DNA of 64,000 nucleotides from Luteococcus sp038433135 (lineage in GTDB: Bacteria; Actinomycetota; Actinomycetes; Propionibacteriales; Propionibacteriaceae), in contig NZ_JBCDMV010000021.1 of assembly GCF_038433135.1 (NCBI RefSeq), positions 1 through 64,000 on the forward strand, read 5' to 3'. This document shows positions 15,971 to 24,837 of this stretch, piece after piece. The translations under genes and the position numbers were made by a program. Within the stretch, counting starts at the first letter, position 1, and every line of letters begins with the position of its first letter. Under the pieces are notes generated by a model. The model was given only the letters and a program-made list of their open reading frames with translations. It made no database searches and was not told where the DNA came from.

Positions 15971-17002
15971 TCAACTCTCCGCGGCAGGCTCCGGCGCATG
16001 CGGCATCAGCCGCTGCAGGATGTCACTCAGACCGATCCGCCCCGGATCGCCGTCCCCCTCCTCGGCGGTGGCCGGTACCACCGCGAGCTGTTCCGAGCTG
16101 GATCGCATCTGCTGCAGGGCCTGGTTGACCGGCAGCCCGGCCTGCAGGACCAGGGCGGTCCTGGCAACGGCTGCGGCGGCCTCCTGTGCGGGTCGCCCCA
16201 GGGTGTCCCGCACATGGACCACCCGCGGCGTACCCCGGCCGGCCAGGAAGACCCGCACCGCACCGGCCTTGCTGGCCAGCTGCTGCACCTGCTCCATGGT
16301 GGCCTCGGCCGGCAGCGTCAAGTCCCCGATCGGCCGGGGGTGCAGGTCGGCGACGGTCAGCTCCTGCAGGTCCAGCACCTCGCTGATCTGGTCGGTGACC
16401 TGACGATCCAGCGAACCGCGGGCGGCGGACTGCTCCACCAACTGCCGGATGGTCTCGGCATCCTGACCGCCGACGGCGGAGCGATCCACCGGCGTGACAC
16501 CGCTGGCCAAGACCAGCCGATTGGCCAGGTGGTTGATCCCGGACAGCAGCGGGCGCAGCGGCCAGACGAAGGCCCTGGCGGCGGGTGCCACCAGCTTGGC
16601 CGCCCGCTCGGGATTGGCGATGGCCCAGGACTTGGGCGCCATCTCCCCAACCACCAGGTGCAGGAAGGTGACGATCAGCATCGAGAGCACGAAGGAGACG
16701 GTGCCCGAGACCCATCGGGGTGCCCCCAGCATCACCAGGGCTGGCCCGAGGGCAGCATCCAGGGCGGGCTTGGTCACGGCGCCCAGGGCGAAGGTGCAGG
16801 CGGTGATGCCCAGCTGGGCACCGGCCAGCATCATCGTCAACTCGTTCATCCCCAACAGGGCCGCCCGCGCGGAGCGCGACTCGGATGCCTCGGCCTCCAG
16901 CCGATGCCGTCGGGCTCCGAGCAGGGCGAATTCGACGACGACGAAGAAGGCGCTGGCCACGATCAGGGCAATGGTGGCCAGGATCACGACGAGCCCACTC
17001 AC
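15971..17002 (-). CDS. CNNM/CorC-type membrane protein, short form
   Basis: A 343-residue protein. An N-terminal DUF21 (CNNM) domain with three to four spans (LATIALIVASAFFVVVEFAL, later HLVVGEMAPKSWAIANPE) is followed by a much-diverged CBS pair (residues about 205-330). The C-terminal CorC_HlyC domain of full-length members is missing. It is the second gene of a two-gene operon, overlapping the longer paralogue by 4 bp. Such tandem pairs are common in actinobacteria and are thought to act in magnesium or cobalt export or related ion handling; the two may form a heteromer. Confidence 0.8.
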   Translation of the reverse strand: MSGLVVILATIALIVASAFFVVVEFALLGARRHRLEAEASESRSARAALLGMNELTMMLAGAQLGITACTFALGAVTKPALDAALGPALVMLGAPRWVSGTVSFVLSMLIVTFLHLVVGEMAPKSWAIANPERAAKLVAPAARAFVWPLRPLLSGINHLANRLVLASGVTPVDRSAVGGQDAETIRQLVEQSAARGSLDRQVTDQISEVLDLQELTVADLHPRPIGDLTLPAEATMEQVQQLASKAGAVRVFLAGRGTPRVVHVRDTLGRPAQEAAAAVARTALVLQAGLPVNQALQQMRSSSEQLAVVPATAEEGDGDPGRIGLSDILQRLMPHAPEPAAES

Positions 17003-18378
17003 GGCTGGTCCTCCTTCCGGTCCTCGACCTCGACGAGGCGCAGGGTGACCTGGTCGGGCACGTGGCGGCCAATCCCCAGCACCTCGAAGCGGGCGGCTTC
17101 GCTCGTCGGGTTCTCATCCAGCAGACTCTCCGGATCCGGTGGGAGCTCGATCATGACCACGTCACCTACCTGCAGCAGCTCTCTCCGGTGCGCAATCAGG
17201 AGACCCGCCACCGTCTCGTAGTCACCCGACGGGAGGGGTCGGTCGATCAACCTTTCCACCTCGTCCAGGTGCACATCGCCGTCCAGCTGCCACCCGTCGT
17301 CGGCCAGGCTGGTGATCTGCTCGGAGGGCTCGTCGTCGTGTTCGTCGGTGATCTCACCGATCAGCTCCTCGGCGAGGTCCTCCAATGTGACGATGCCGGT
17401 GAAGCCGCCGTACTCGTCCACCACCAGGGCCATCTGTTGCCCGGCCCTGTCCAGCTCCTGGACGGCATTGGGCAGTGGCATCAGGGTGGGGACCACCACC
17501 GGGGCCCGCATCAACTCCGCCACCTGCCGCTGCTCCCGCTCGGCAGCCGGCACCCGGAGGGCGTCATTCAGCTGCAGCACGCCCAGGGGCTCCTGCTCGT
17601 CACCGATCACGGGGTAGCGGGTGTGGCCGGTGGCCATCTGCTCCAGGGCCTCGGCGGCCGTCATCGTCGGACGCAGGGTGGAGACCCGGCTGAGCGGGAT
17701 CATCGCATGATCGACGTCACGGTCCGGAAAGTCCAGGATCCGGCCAAGCAGGGTGGACAGCTCCGGGGTGAGGTCGCCACTGTTGCGGGAATCGCTGACG
17801 ATCCGTTCCAGGTCCTCGGCATTCGCGGTGCTGTCCAGGTCTTCCAGGGGTTCGATGCCCACCAGCCGCAGCAGCCGATTGGCCGCCTTGTCGAAGAGGG
17901 AGACCAGCCAGCCGAAGAGTTTGAGGTAGACCAAGGTGGAGCGGGCCAGTCCGCGGGCCAGCGGATCGGGATTGGCGATGGCCAGATTCTTCGGGTAGAG
18001 CTCCCCGAGCAGCATCTGGACCAGGGTGGCCAGCGCGAGGGCGCCGACGGTGCCCACCGACACGCTGACGGCCGTCGAGACACCGGCCCCGCCCAGCAGC
18101 TCCCCCAGCGCCCGACCCACCATGGGTTCGGCGACGTAGCCGATCAACAGGCCGGTCACGGTGATCCCCAACTGCGCACCGGACAGCATGAAGGAGGTGC
18201 GTCGGGTCACCTCCAGTGCGCGGCCCGCAGCCTTGTCACCGGCATTGGCCTGGGCCGTCAGCCGGTTGCGGTCCACCGACATGTAGGCGAACTCCTGGGC
18301 GACGAAGTACCCATTGGCGGCGATGATCAACAGGATCGCCAGCAGCCCGCCCACGAGCAACAGCAGGGTCCCACTCAT
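16999..18378 (-). CDS. CNNM/CorC-type membrane protein with CBS pair and CorC domain
   Basis: A 459-residue protein. It has a DUF21 domain (GGLLAILLIIAANGYFVAQE, LVQMLLGELYPKNLAIANP), then a CBS pair around residues 210-345 (MIPLSRVSTL, RYPVIGDEQEPLGVL, VVDEYGGFTGIVTLEDLAEE), then a CorC_HlyC transporter-associated domain (DVHLDEVERLI, YETVAGLLIA). This full architecture is that of the CNNM/HlyC/CorC ion transport family; CBS domains in relatives bind adenine nucleotides and magnesium. It is the first gene of the pair, divergent from mpg. Confidence 0.85.
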   Translation of the reverse strand: MSGTLLLLVGGLLAILLIIAANGYFVAQEFAYMSVDRNRLTAQANAGDKAAGRALEVTRRTSFMLSGAQLGITVTGLLIGYVAEPMVGRALGELLGGAGVSTAVSVSVGTVGALALATLVQMLLGELYPKNLAIANPDPLARGLARSTLVYLKLFGWLVSLFDKAANRLLRLVGIEPLEDLDSTANAEDLERIVSDSRNSGDLTPELSTLLGRILDFPDRDVDHAMIPLSRVSTLRPTMTAAEALEQMATGHTRYPVIGDEQEPLGVLQLNDALRVPAAEREQRQVAELMRAPVVVPTLMPLPNAVQELDRAGQQMALVVDEYGGFTGIVTLEDLAEELIGEITDEHDDEPSEQITSLADDGWQLDGDVHLDEVERLIDRPLPSGDYETVAGLLIAHRRELLQVGDVVMIELPPDPESLLDENPTSEAARFEVLGIGRHVPDQVTLRLVEVEDRKEDQP

Positions 18379-18492
18379 GGCCGGGTCATCTGGATGGGCA
18401 CAGGACAGAAGCAGTCATCCGGAGGAAGCGGCATGTCGACGACGCTAGCAATGTGTGCCAAATGGTCCCGGGCATCGACGTAGGCTGGCGGG

Positions 18493-19071
18493 ATGCAGGA
18501 CTGGAGCTGGTTGCCCGCCGACGCCGAGCAGGCCGCGCGACGCCTGCTGGGCTGCGAACTGGTCCGGGAGGTGGACGGGCATCGGCTGCGGGTGCGGATC
18601 GTCGAGACCGAGGCCTATGACCAGGACGATCCCGCCAGTCATTCCCACCACGGCCGCACGGCTCGCAATGACGCCATGTTCCTGGCCGCCGGCCACGCCT
18701 ATGTCTACCTGATCCACGGGCTGCACCACTGCATGAATGTGGTGGTGGGGGACGAGGGCTACGGCTGTGGGGTGCTGCTGCGCGCGGCCGAACCGCTGGA
18801 GGGCCTCGACGAGATGCGGCGCCGGCGCCACGGACGCGCCGGGGTGGAGCTCACCAATGGCCCGGGGAAACTGGGTCAGGCCCTGGGGATCACCCTGCCA
18901 CTGCGCGGCCATGACCTTGCCCTGCCCCCGCTGCAACTGGTGCCCGCAGCTGGCGTCGCGCCGGACCAGATCGTGGTGACCACGCGGGTGGGGATCACCA
19001 GGAATGCCGACGCGCCCCGACGCTTCTACCTGCGCGGCAATCCCTGGGTCTCCAAGCCCTGGGCCCGCTGA
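18493..19071 (+). CDS. mpg: DNA-3-methyladenine glycosylase (AAG/MPG family)
   Basis: A 192-residue base-excision repair enzyme that flips out alkylated purines and cleaves the glycosidic bond. Diagnostic motifs are RIVETEAYD (E38 aligns with the catalytic glutamate), HSHHGRTARNDAMF, HAYVYLIHGLHHCMNVV and LTNGPGKL. At the position of the intercalating tyrosine of human AAG (Tyr162) this protein appears to have histidine (the H of LIHGL). The length is typical of bacterial members. A TAGGCT box at 18481-18486 lies 6 nt before the ATG without a Shine-Dalgarno, suggesting a leaderless transcript. Confidence 0.85.
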   Translation: MQDWSWLPADAEQAARRLLGCELVREVDGHRLRVRIVETEAYDQDDPASHSHHGRTARNDAMFLAAGHAYVYLIHGLHHCMNVVVGDEGYGCGVLLRAAEPLEGLDEMRRRRHGRAGVELTNGPGKLGQALGITLPLRGHDLALPPLQLVPAAGVAPDQIVVTTRVGITRNADAPRRFYLRGNPWVSKPWAR

Positions 19072-19860
19072 CTAGGAGCGGGGCCGCACGGTGAGGCTCT
19101 GCGCCACGGTGCCGAAGGGGCCCCGATCGTCGTGCAGGACGGTGTGGGTCAATCCGACGCCCGCCGGGCCGAAGTGGACCGTGGTGTCGAAGCCGGTCCA
19201 CTCGCCGTGGTGCTCGCGGAAGAGGTGGGCGGTCAGGTCCACATTTGGGAAGATCGCCTCATCGGGGGAGACCCGCGGCGCCAGCCCATTCGCGACGTCG
19301 ATCAAGGCGAAGAGTTCCGCGGTGGGGCTGACCGGCTCCCCGGCCACCAGCTGCGCGTCGGTACGGATCCAGGTGATGGCATGCCCGGGCTCGATCTGTC
19401 GGTGCCGGGCCTCCAGCGAGTCGATGAAACCACCGGGCCACCGGTCGGCGATCTCCCAGGCCGGCAGGTCGTCGGCCCCCGGGATGGCTGTCAAATTGCT
19501 ACCGGCCAGGGCGGAGGTGTCCGCCGTGCTGGCAAACCAGGCCCGCGCCGTGAGCGCCGTCCGGCCGTCATGGTCCAGCCGGGCCTCCACCAGCTCGATC
19601 GAGCGACCAGGGCGCACCATCTCCACCGAGACGTCCACCGGCTCGATCGGCAGCACCCCGAAGATGTCGAAGCAGACCCGGGAGAGCGCCAGGCCGTCGT
19701 CGCCGCGGCGCTCCCGATGGTCGGTCTCGAACATGTGCGCCAGCAGGCCCATCGCCGGCGCGATGTGCTGCTCGTCGGTCTTCCACGCGCCACCTACATG
19801 CTCGGTGGGCCGGAAGCGGTCGTGGGTCTCGCGCTCGAAGTAGGCGAAGGGCTCGTTCAT
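19072..19860 (-). CDS. Acyl-CoA thioesterase-like double-hotdog protein
   Basis: A 262-residue protein of the TesB-like/4HBT_3 type: an N-terminal hotdog (VGGAWKTDEQHIAPAMGLLAHMFE, LSRVCFDIFGVLPIEPVDV) and a C-terminal hotdog (SPTAELFALIDVANGLAPRV, VHFGPAGVGLTHTVLHDDRG). It presumably hydrolyses a CoA thioester, and the substrate is unknown. The ATG at 19860 is chosen. A second in-frame ATG three codons upstream has GAGA immediately next to it. It follows the cupin gene on the same strand with a 23-bp gap, so the two may be cotranscribed, and it abuts mpg end to end. Confidence 0.7.
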   Translation of the reverse strand: MNEPFAYFERETHDRFRPTEHVGGAWKTDEQHIAPAMGLLAHMFETDHRERRGDDGLALSRVCFDIFGVLPIEPVDVSVEMVRPGRSIELVEARLDHDGRTALTARAWFASTADTSALAGSNLTAIPGADDLPAWEIADRWPGGFIDSLEARHRQIEPGHAITWIRTDAQLVAGEPVSPTAELFALIDVANGLAPRVSPDEAIFPNVDLTAHLFREHHGEWTGFDTTVHFGPAGVGLTHTVLHDDRGPFGTVAQSLTVRPRS

Positions 19861-19883
19861 GTCGACCATTCTCGCGTGTCGGT

Positions 19884-20327
19884 TCAGCCCTTGAGTGCGG
19901 CGTAGTACTCGTCGTCCACGGGCTCCAGCCACTCGTTGTTCTGATCGGTGCCGGGCAGGATGAAGGCGATGTGGCTGAACCAGCTGTCGGCCTTGGCGCC
20001 GTGCCAGTGCTTGGCATTGGGCGGGACGACGATCACCATCCCCTCCTTCAGCTCGATGGGTTCCTGGCCCTCCAGCTGGTACCAGCCCTCGCCGGCGGTG
20101 CAGATCAGTACCTGCCCGCCACCGGAGTTGGCGTTGTGCTTGTGCCAGTTGTTGCGGCAGCACGGCTCGAAGGTGACATTGGCAAGCCCGAGCGGAACCT
20201 CGTCGGTGGGCTGGTTGAGGCCGTTCAGGAAGGACTGCCCGATGAAGTACTGGGTGTAGGCATCGTTCGGCGCGCCGGTGCCGAACATGTTGGCCTGCTC
20301 GAAGGACTCCCGGTCTGCGTACTTCAT
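19884..20327 (-). CDS. Cupin-domain protein
   Basis: A 147-residue single-domain cupin. Metal-binding motif 1 is CRNNWHKHNANSGGGQ (two histidines and the glutamine in the place of glutamate) and motif 2 is PPNAKHWHGA. It matches the cupins that accompany carboxymuconolactone decarboxylases and NADPH reductases in other genomes. A CMD protein exists at 3514-4245, but it is not linked. Function is unproven. AGGAG precedes the ATG closely. The 233-bp gap 20328-20560 upstream of it contains no recognised gene or motif. Confidence 0.75.
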   Translation of the reverse strand: MKYADRESFEQANMFGTGAPNDAYTQYFIGQSFLNGLNQPTDEVPLGLANVTFEPCCRNNWHKHNANSGGGQVLICTAGEGWYQLEGQEPIELKEGMVIVVPPNAKHWHGAKADSWFSHIAFILPGTDQNNEWLEPVDDEYYAALKG

Positions 20328-20560
20328 GGCTTCTCCTCGGATATGACTGCGGTGTCACCAGTCTCCACCGATGGCGACGCTGCTTTCCAGAGTTCTGAGG
20401 GGTACGGGCAGCCCTCTCCCACGATGCCTTCAGGGGTGCCGAGACTGCTTCGCCGAGAAGTACTGGCTGCTCGGGAAGGGCGTCGGGCGCAGTACCAACC
20501 GCGAGTCGGGGCCTTGTCGCTGCCGGATTGTCTGTGCCCAGGCGTTGAGGCCACGGGGAA

Positions 20561-21868
20561 TCACGCGCTGATCCGCATCCACTTCCCGGATCCAACGCGG
20601 TGGCGCACGATGACGAAGCGCGCCACCTCCTCCAGGCTGAGCAGCCCATAGACCCAGGGCAAGGGCAGGTGAAGAAGGAAGGCGCTGGCGAGGGCGAGGG
20701 GCACGCCGACGAGCCACGTGGCGAGGCTTTCGCTGAGCAGCTGGAAGCGGCTGTCCCCACCCGCCGGCAGGATGCCCCCCGAGATCACCTGATTGGACAC
20801 CTTCACCACCAGATAGAACGCCAGGATCCGCAGTACTGCTGTGGCCTGCATGGCCGTCGCGCCATCGACGGAGTAGAGGCCGACGTAGCGGGGTGCGAGG
20901 GCGAACAGCCCCGCGCCGATGAGAACCGCGCCACCCATCCCCATCCGCAGCAGGAGCCGGGCGTCGGCGAGTGCGGCGTCGCGTCGCTGATGACCCAGGT
21001 GTTCTCCCAGGATCGGGATGGCGGCTGCCGCCAGGCCACCGGTGAGCCCGAAGATCATGCTCTGCAGGGGATAGGTGAGGGCCATCGCGGCCAGTGACTG
21101 TGTGCCGATCCGGCCGTAGACGCCGGTGTAGGTGTTCTCGCTGAACACCCACAGCAGTTCGGTGGCCACTTGCGGTACGGCTGTCCCGGCGATGGCGCAG
21201 CTGGTCTTGCGGGGCAGCAGTGTCCAGCCTTCATGGCCGCCGACGAGGCGCACCAGACTGGCGATCACCAGCCCGAGCTCCAGCAGCCGAGCGGACAGCG
21301 TGCCAATGCCGGCGCCGAGCAGGCCGAGCCGTGGTGCGCCGAACTGCCCGAAGATCAACACCCAGTCCAAGCCCAGGTTCACCGCGATTGCCGCCAGCGA
21401 GGCGTACAGCGGCAGCTGGACGTGACCCATGGAGCGCAGGGCGGCCGTGCAGACGATGGTGAGGGCGGCTGGCAGCAGGGAGAGTGTCAGACAGCGGATG
21501 AAGGGTGAACCCACGTCGACCAGCTGGGCGTCATGGGTGAAGGGGCTCATGGCGGCCTGTGGGTTGAGGCTGCCGACCAGGGCCACCGGCAGGGCGAGGG
21601 TCAGGGCCGCGACGGCCGCCAGCAGGACAGTCCCCTTGAACTGTTCGGTGCGCCCGGTGGCGTGGTACTGCGCGGCATAGGCGCTGAAGGCGGTCCCCAC
21701 AGTGGTGACGACGACGGTGACCAGCATGCCGAGCTGGGCACCGATCCCCGTGGCGGCGACTACCGAGCTGCCGAGCTGACCCACCATCAGTTGGTCGGTG
21801 AGGGAGAGCATCGCCATCAGCAGGCTCTGCAAGGAGATGGGGATTGCCAGCGCGAAGACGCGTCTCAC
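20561..21868 (-). CDS. MATE-family efflux transporter
   Basis: A 435-residue multidrug/toxin exporter with 12 predicted membrane spans in two six-helix halves (SLTDQLMVGQLGSSVVAATG near the start is a typical MATE TM1/TM2 region; MALTYPLQSMIFGLTGGLAAA in the second half). MATE proteins use a sodium or proton gradient. It overlaps the upstream LacI-family gene by 4 bp, so its expression is tied to that regulator. The N-terminus begins directly with MRRVFALAIPISLQ, the first span, as usual for short members. Confidence 0.8.
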   Translation of the reverse strand: MRRVFALAIPISLQSLLMAMLSLTDQLMVGQLGSSVVAATGIGAQLGMLVTVVVTTVGTAFSAYAAQYHATGRTEQFKGTVLLAAVAALTLALPVALVGSLNPQAAMSPFTHDAQLVDVGSPFIRCLTLSLLPAALTIVCTAALRSMGHVQLPLYASLAAIAVNLGLDWVLIFGQFGAPRLGLLGAGIGTLSARLLELGLVIASLVRLVGGHEGWTLLPRKTSCAIAGTAVPQVATELLWVFSENTYTGVYGRIGTQSLAAMALTYPLQSMIFGLTGGLAAAAIPILGEHLGHQRRDAALADARLLLRMGMGGAVLIGAGLFALAPRYVGLYSVDGATAMQATAVLRILAFYLVVKVSNQVISGGILPAGGDSRFQLLSESLATWLVGVPLALASAFLLHLPLPWVYGLLSLEEVARFVIVRHRVGSGKWMRISA

Positions 21869-22908
21869 GGGATCACCCCGTCGGGTGCGGGGTCGGTGCT
21901 GGAGCGCACGACCAGCTCGTGGGGGAGGATGATCTGGCGATCGCTGCGGTCCGGGTGCAGCAGCAACTCTCCCAGCAGCCGGCCCTTCTCACGGATCGGC
22001 TGCCGGATGGTGGTCAGGCCCGCAGCGCAGGCGTCCGGCAGGTCGTCGAAGCCGGTCACCGCGACGTCATGGCCGGGGGTGAGGCCCCGTTCGGTCAGCT
22101 CGTCGAGCACGCCCAGGCCCAGCATGTCGCTCAGGCACAGCACCGCGGTGGGATGATCTGGACGGTCCAGCGCCCGTGAAGCGGCCTGCTGTCCATGGTG
22201 GCGGGTATTCCTCGGGACGGTGACCACGTCGACGGACAGCCCGTCCAGCCCGTCGAGCACGCCCTGGTCGCGTCCCCACACCGGGTAGATCCCTTCGTCA
22301 TCCAGTTCTTGCAGGCCTGCCCGGTAGTCCGCGGTGCTGAGCAGCCTCAGCTCGTGGCTGCCGGGGGCATCGGCGACGATGGTGATGCGCCGGTGTCCGA
22401 GGTGGCGCAGGTGGGCGGTGATGTCGAGACCGGCCTGACGGTCGTCGATGCCCACCCATGAGCCGTCCGCTTCCATCGGGTCACTGGTCACGACGGGCAG
22501 TCCACGGCGCCTGGCAACCTCCATCATGGGCCCGGTGGCGCAGACACCTGCGAAGCCGTCGACGCTGGCCCGACGGATCGGGTCGAGGTCACCGTCGGGA
22601 ATCGCCAGTAGCAGCAGGCTGGCTCCGGCGGGCTCCAGGACGGAGGACAGACCTCCCAGCCAGGTCACCGAGTAGGGATCAGTGAGGGCATGTTCGATGC
22701 CGGCGGTGAAGATCACGCCGAAGGCATGGGTGCGCCCGGAGCGCAGCTGGCGGGCTGACGCATTCGGGCCGCCGTAGCCCATCCTCTCGGCCCTCTCCAG
22801 GATGCGTTTGCGCAGGTCAGGGGACAGTTGGTGGGGGCGGTTGAAGGCATTGGAGACCGTCATGACGGACACTCCCATCACCTGGGCCACATCCTTCATC
22901 GTCACCAT
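21865..22908 (-). CDS. LacI-family regulator cotranscribed with a MATE exporter
   Basis: A 347-residue repressor with an N-terminal LacI HTH (MKDVAQVMGVSVMTVSNAFN; the hinge helix near residues 50-60, NASARQLRSG, lacks the classical leucine) and a periplasmic-binding-protein-like effector domain (VVTSDPMEADGSWVGID, LRHLGHRRITIVAD, AVTGFDDLPDACAAGLTTI). The ligand is probably a sugar or nucleoside. GGGGAG lies 6 nt before the ATG. A perfect LacI-type palindrome lies 56 bp upstream of the start. The MATE gene follows with a 4-bp overlap. Confidence 0.85.
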   Translation of the reverse strand: MVTMKDVAQVMGVSVMTVSNAFNRPHQLSPDLRKRILERAERMGYGGPNASARQLRSGRTHAFGVIFTAGIEHALTDPYSVTWLGGLSSVLEPAGASLLLLAIPDGDLDPIRRASVDGFAGVCATGPMMEVARRRGLPVVTSDPMEADGSWVGIDDRQAGLDITAHLRHLGHRRITIVADAPGSHELRLLSTADYRAGLQELDDEGIYPVWGRDQGVLDGLDGLSVDVVTVPRNTRHHGQQAASRALDRPDHPTAVLCLSDMLGLGVLDELTERGLTPGHDVAVTGFDDLPDACAAGLTTIRQPIREKGRLLGELLLHPDRSDRQIILPHELVVRSSTDPAPDGVIP

Positions 22909-22944
22909 GATCGACTCCCCGCAGTGCTCTGTGCCCCGGTGCGG

Positions 22945-22985
22945 GCGCTCACTCCAGTCTGTTCTTTAACGTTAAAGTGGGCAAT
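22945..22985 (-). promoter_or_regulatory. LacI operator inside a promoter spacer
   Basis: CTTTAACGTTAAAG (22964-22977) is a perfect 14-bp palindrome with the central CG step of LacI-family operators. Read on the minus strand it fills the 17-bp spacer of a possible promoter TTGCCC...CAGACT driving the lacI-MATE operon, which would give tight autorepression. Confidence 0.65.
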
Positions 22986-23091
22986 CGGGGTCCTCGGGGC
23001 CTATCTCCTGTCGAACAGCGGAACCGCGCCGTACTAGGGTCGATGGTCGGCCCCGGGGCACCCTGCGTGGTCCGCATCAGACAGGAGTTCC

Positions 23092-24837
23092 ATGACCACA
23101 CCGACATCGGGCAGCCCCATCTGGGCGCTGGGTGAAGGCCCCGCCCGTCTGCTTGGCGACGACGGACCGGCACGGCTGCGCACCGAATTCATGGGCACAC
23201 TCGAGCTGCGCAATGGGTGGCTGGCCTGCGTAGACCCCTACACGATGGATTCGCAGGTGGAGCTGGAGATCCCCGCGGGGGAGCACGAGGTCTACGTCAC
23301 CGTGGCCGACGTTTCCGAGGGGCAGGACGGCAGTCATTGCCGCAATTCCGCACTCAGTCTGTTGCTGGCGCCCCTGGATGAGGTCCGGACCTCGACGGCG
23401 AGTCTGGGCACGCTGCTCGACGAGGACGGGGACGTACAGGCCGTCGGGGTGGATGCCGGGGTGGCCGCCATGATGGAGCACAGCACCTTCCGGGCTCTCC
23501 ACGAGTCGGAGCGTGACCACGAGGAAGCCACGGAACGCTGGCTCGAGCTCTCCGAGTCATCGGTTTCTGCAGTGGACGGATTCATCGACGACGTCCGCGG
23601 CGCAGGCGTGGTTGGCGCCGGCGCCGGCTGGGGGGATGGTGGCTATGCCGTCGTGCGCGCCTTCGACGCCAACGGACGCCTGCTCGCCGTGCACCTCGAC
23701 TTCGAGGTCATCGACGGCCCCCGGCCCAAGGAGCTGCTGGAGGATGAAGACGACGTCGACGATGAGTTCGACGACGAGGACCAGACCCAACCAACCACCG
23801 CGGACGAGCCGAAGGCGCCCATGTCAGCCACCATCCGCGCCGTCGGGGCCGTCCTGCTCCTCGCCCTGGTCTGCCTGCCCGGCCTGGTGCTCTGGAAGCA
23901 CGTCCACGGCCGTTCCCCCGGAGTCTTCGCCTGGGCGGCGCTCCTGCCGCCGATCGCACTGGGCGTCATGGTGGCCATGGGCCGTCGCCGTCGGGGTGAC
24001 GACGGGCAGGAGGACGATGGCGCCGTCTGCACCATGCTCTGGTTCGCCGGGATCTTCCTGCTGGGCGGGATCCTGCTGGTGGAGGTGTTTTGGCCGGTTC
24101 CGGTGCTGCTGCACCTGCTGGCCGGTGGCGCGGCCGGTATGGCGGTGAGCATCCTGCTGGGGAGCCGGGATGGCACCAGGACCAATGTCCCGCTCTGGGC
24201 GCACGGTCCGTTGGCATTGGTGGGCTCGTCGCTGCTCCACCTGGCCGCTTGGGGGCGGCTGCCGTGGAGCCCACAGCTCGGCGCATGGGCGGCGATGCTG
24301 CTCGGACAGGCCTTGCTGCCTGCGTGGCTTGCCCTGAAACCGCTGACTGTCTTTCCGGAGTTCCGCGAGGAACTGGGTGAGCGCTGGCCAACGGTGGACG
24401 GGGTGCATCCCCATGACGCCGTGGTCTGGCACGTGGAGGAGAGCCGGCGCGAACTGATGGGCATGCGTGCCTTGGTCCTGGCTCTGGTGGGGGCGCTGGT
24501 TGTGGTGCCGCTCAGCCTGTCCTGGCCGTGGATTGCGTGGGGCTTCTTGGCGGTGGTGCTGGTGGTGACGACGCGCGATCGCCTGCGACTGAGCGCTGCC
24601 GAGCGGGGGCTCGGAGAGCGACGCGCGGCAGTCAAGCAGCACCTTGCCCGGCTGTACCCGGACCTGCGGGCGCAATCGGTGGCCACGGCCGTCGCTCAGG
24701 TGCTCCTCGTGGTGGGCGCGGGCCTGTGCCCCGTCGCACCGCTGGCGACGCTGGGGCTCTGCGCCCTGGCTGCAGCACTCTGCGTGGTCACCCATCTCTA
24801 CGGTGGACGGGTCTCGCGGCGGGACTCGAAGGGCTGA
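23092..24837 (+). CDS. DUF4241 protein fused to a multi-span membrane domain
   Basis: A 581-residue protein with two parts. Residues about 1-212 match DUF4241: a beta-rich domain beginning GTLELRNGWLACVDPY, then ELEIPAGEHEVYVTVADV and ending DGGYAVVRAFDANG. An acidic linker follows (LLEDEDDVDDEFDDEDQ, residues about 217-235). The remaining 340 residues hold about nine predicted spans with a cytosolic helical insert (FREELGERWPTVDG to HPHDAVVWHVEESRREL). I do not recognise the membrane half. DUF4241 occurs in proteins next to toxin/immunity loci; a membrane-tethered version is unusual. AGGAG precedes the ATG. Confidence 0.65.
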   Translation: MTTPTSGSPIWALGEGPARLLGDDGPARLRTEFMGTLELRNGWLACVDPYTMDSQVELEIPAGEHEVYVTVADVSEGQDGSHCRNSALSLLLAPLDEVRTSTASLGTLLDEDGDVQAVGVDAGVAAMMEHSTFRALHESERDHEEATERWLELSESSVSAVDGFIDDVRGAGVVGAGAGWGDGGYAVVRAFDANGRLLAVHLDFEVIDGPRPKELLEDEDDVDDEFDDEDQTQPTTADEPKAPMSATIRAVGAVLLLALVCLPGLVLWKHVHGRSPGVFAWAALLPPIALGVMVAMGRRRRGDDGQEDDGAVCTMLWFAGIFLLGGILLVEVFWPVPVLLHLLAGGAAGMAVSILLGSRDGTRTNVPLWAHGPLALVGSSLLHLAAWGRLPWSPQLGAWAAMLLGQALLPAWLALKPLTVFPEFREELGERWPTVDGVHPHDAVVWHVEESRRELMGMRALVLALVGALVVVPLSLSWPWIAWGFLAVVLVVTTRDRLRLSAAERGLGERRAAVKQHLARLYPDLRAQSVATAVAQVLLVVGAGLCPVAPLATLGLCALAAALCVVTHLYGGRVSRRDSKG

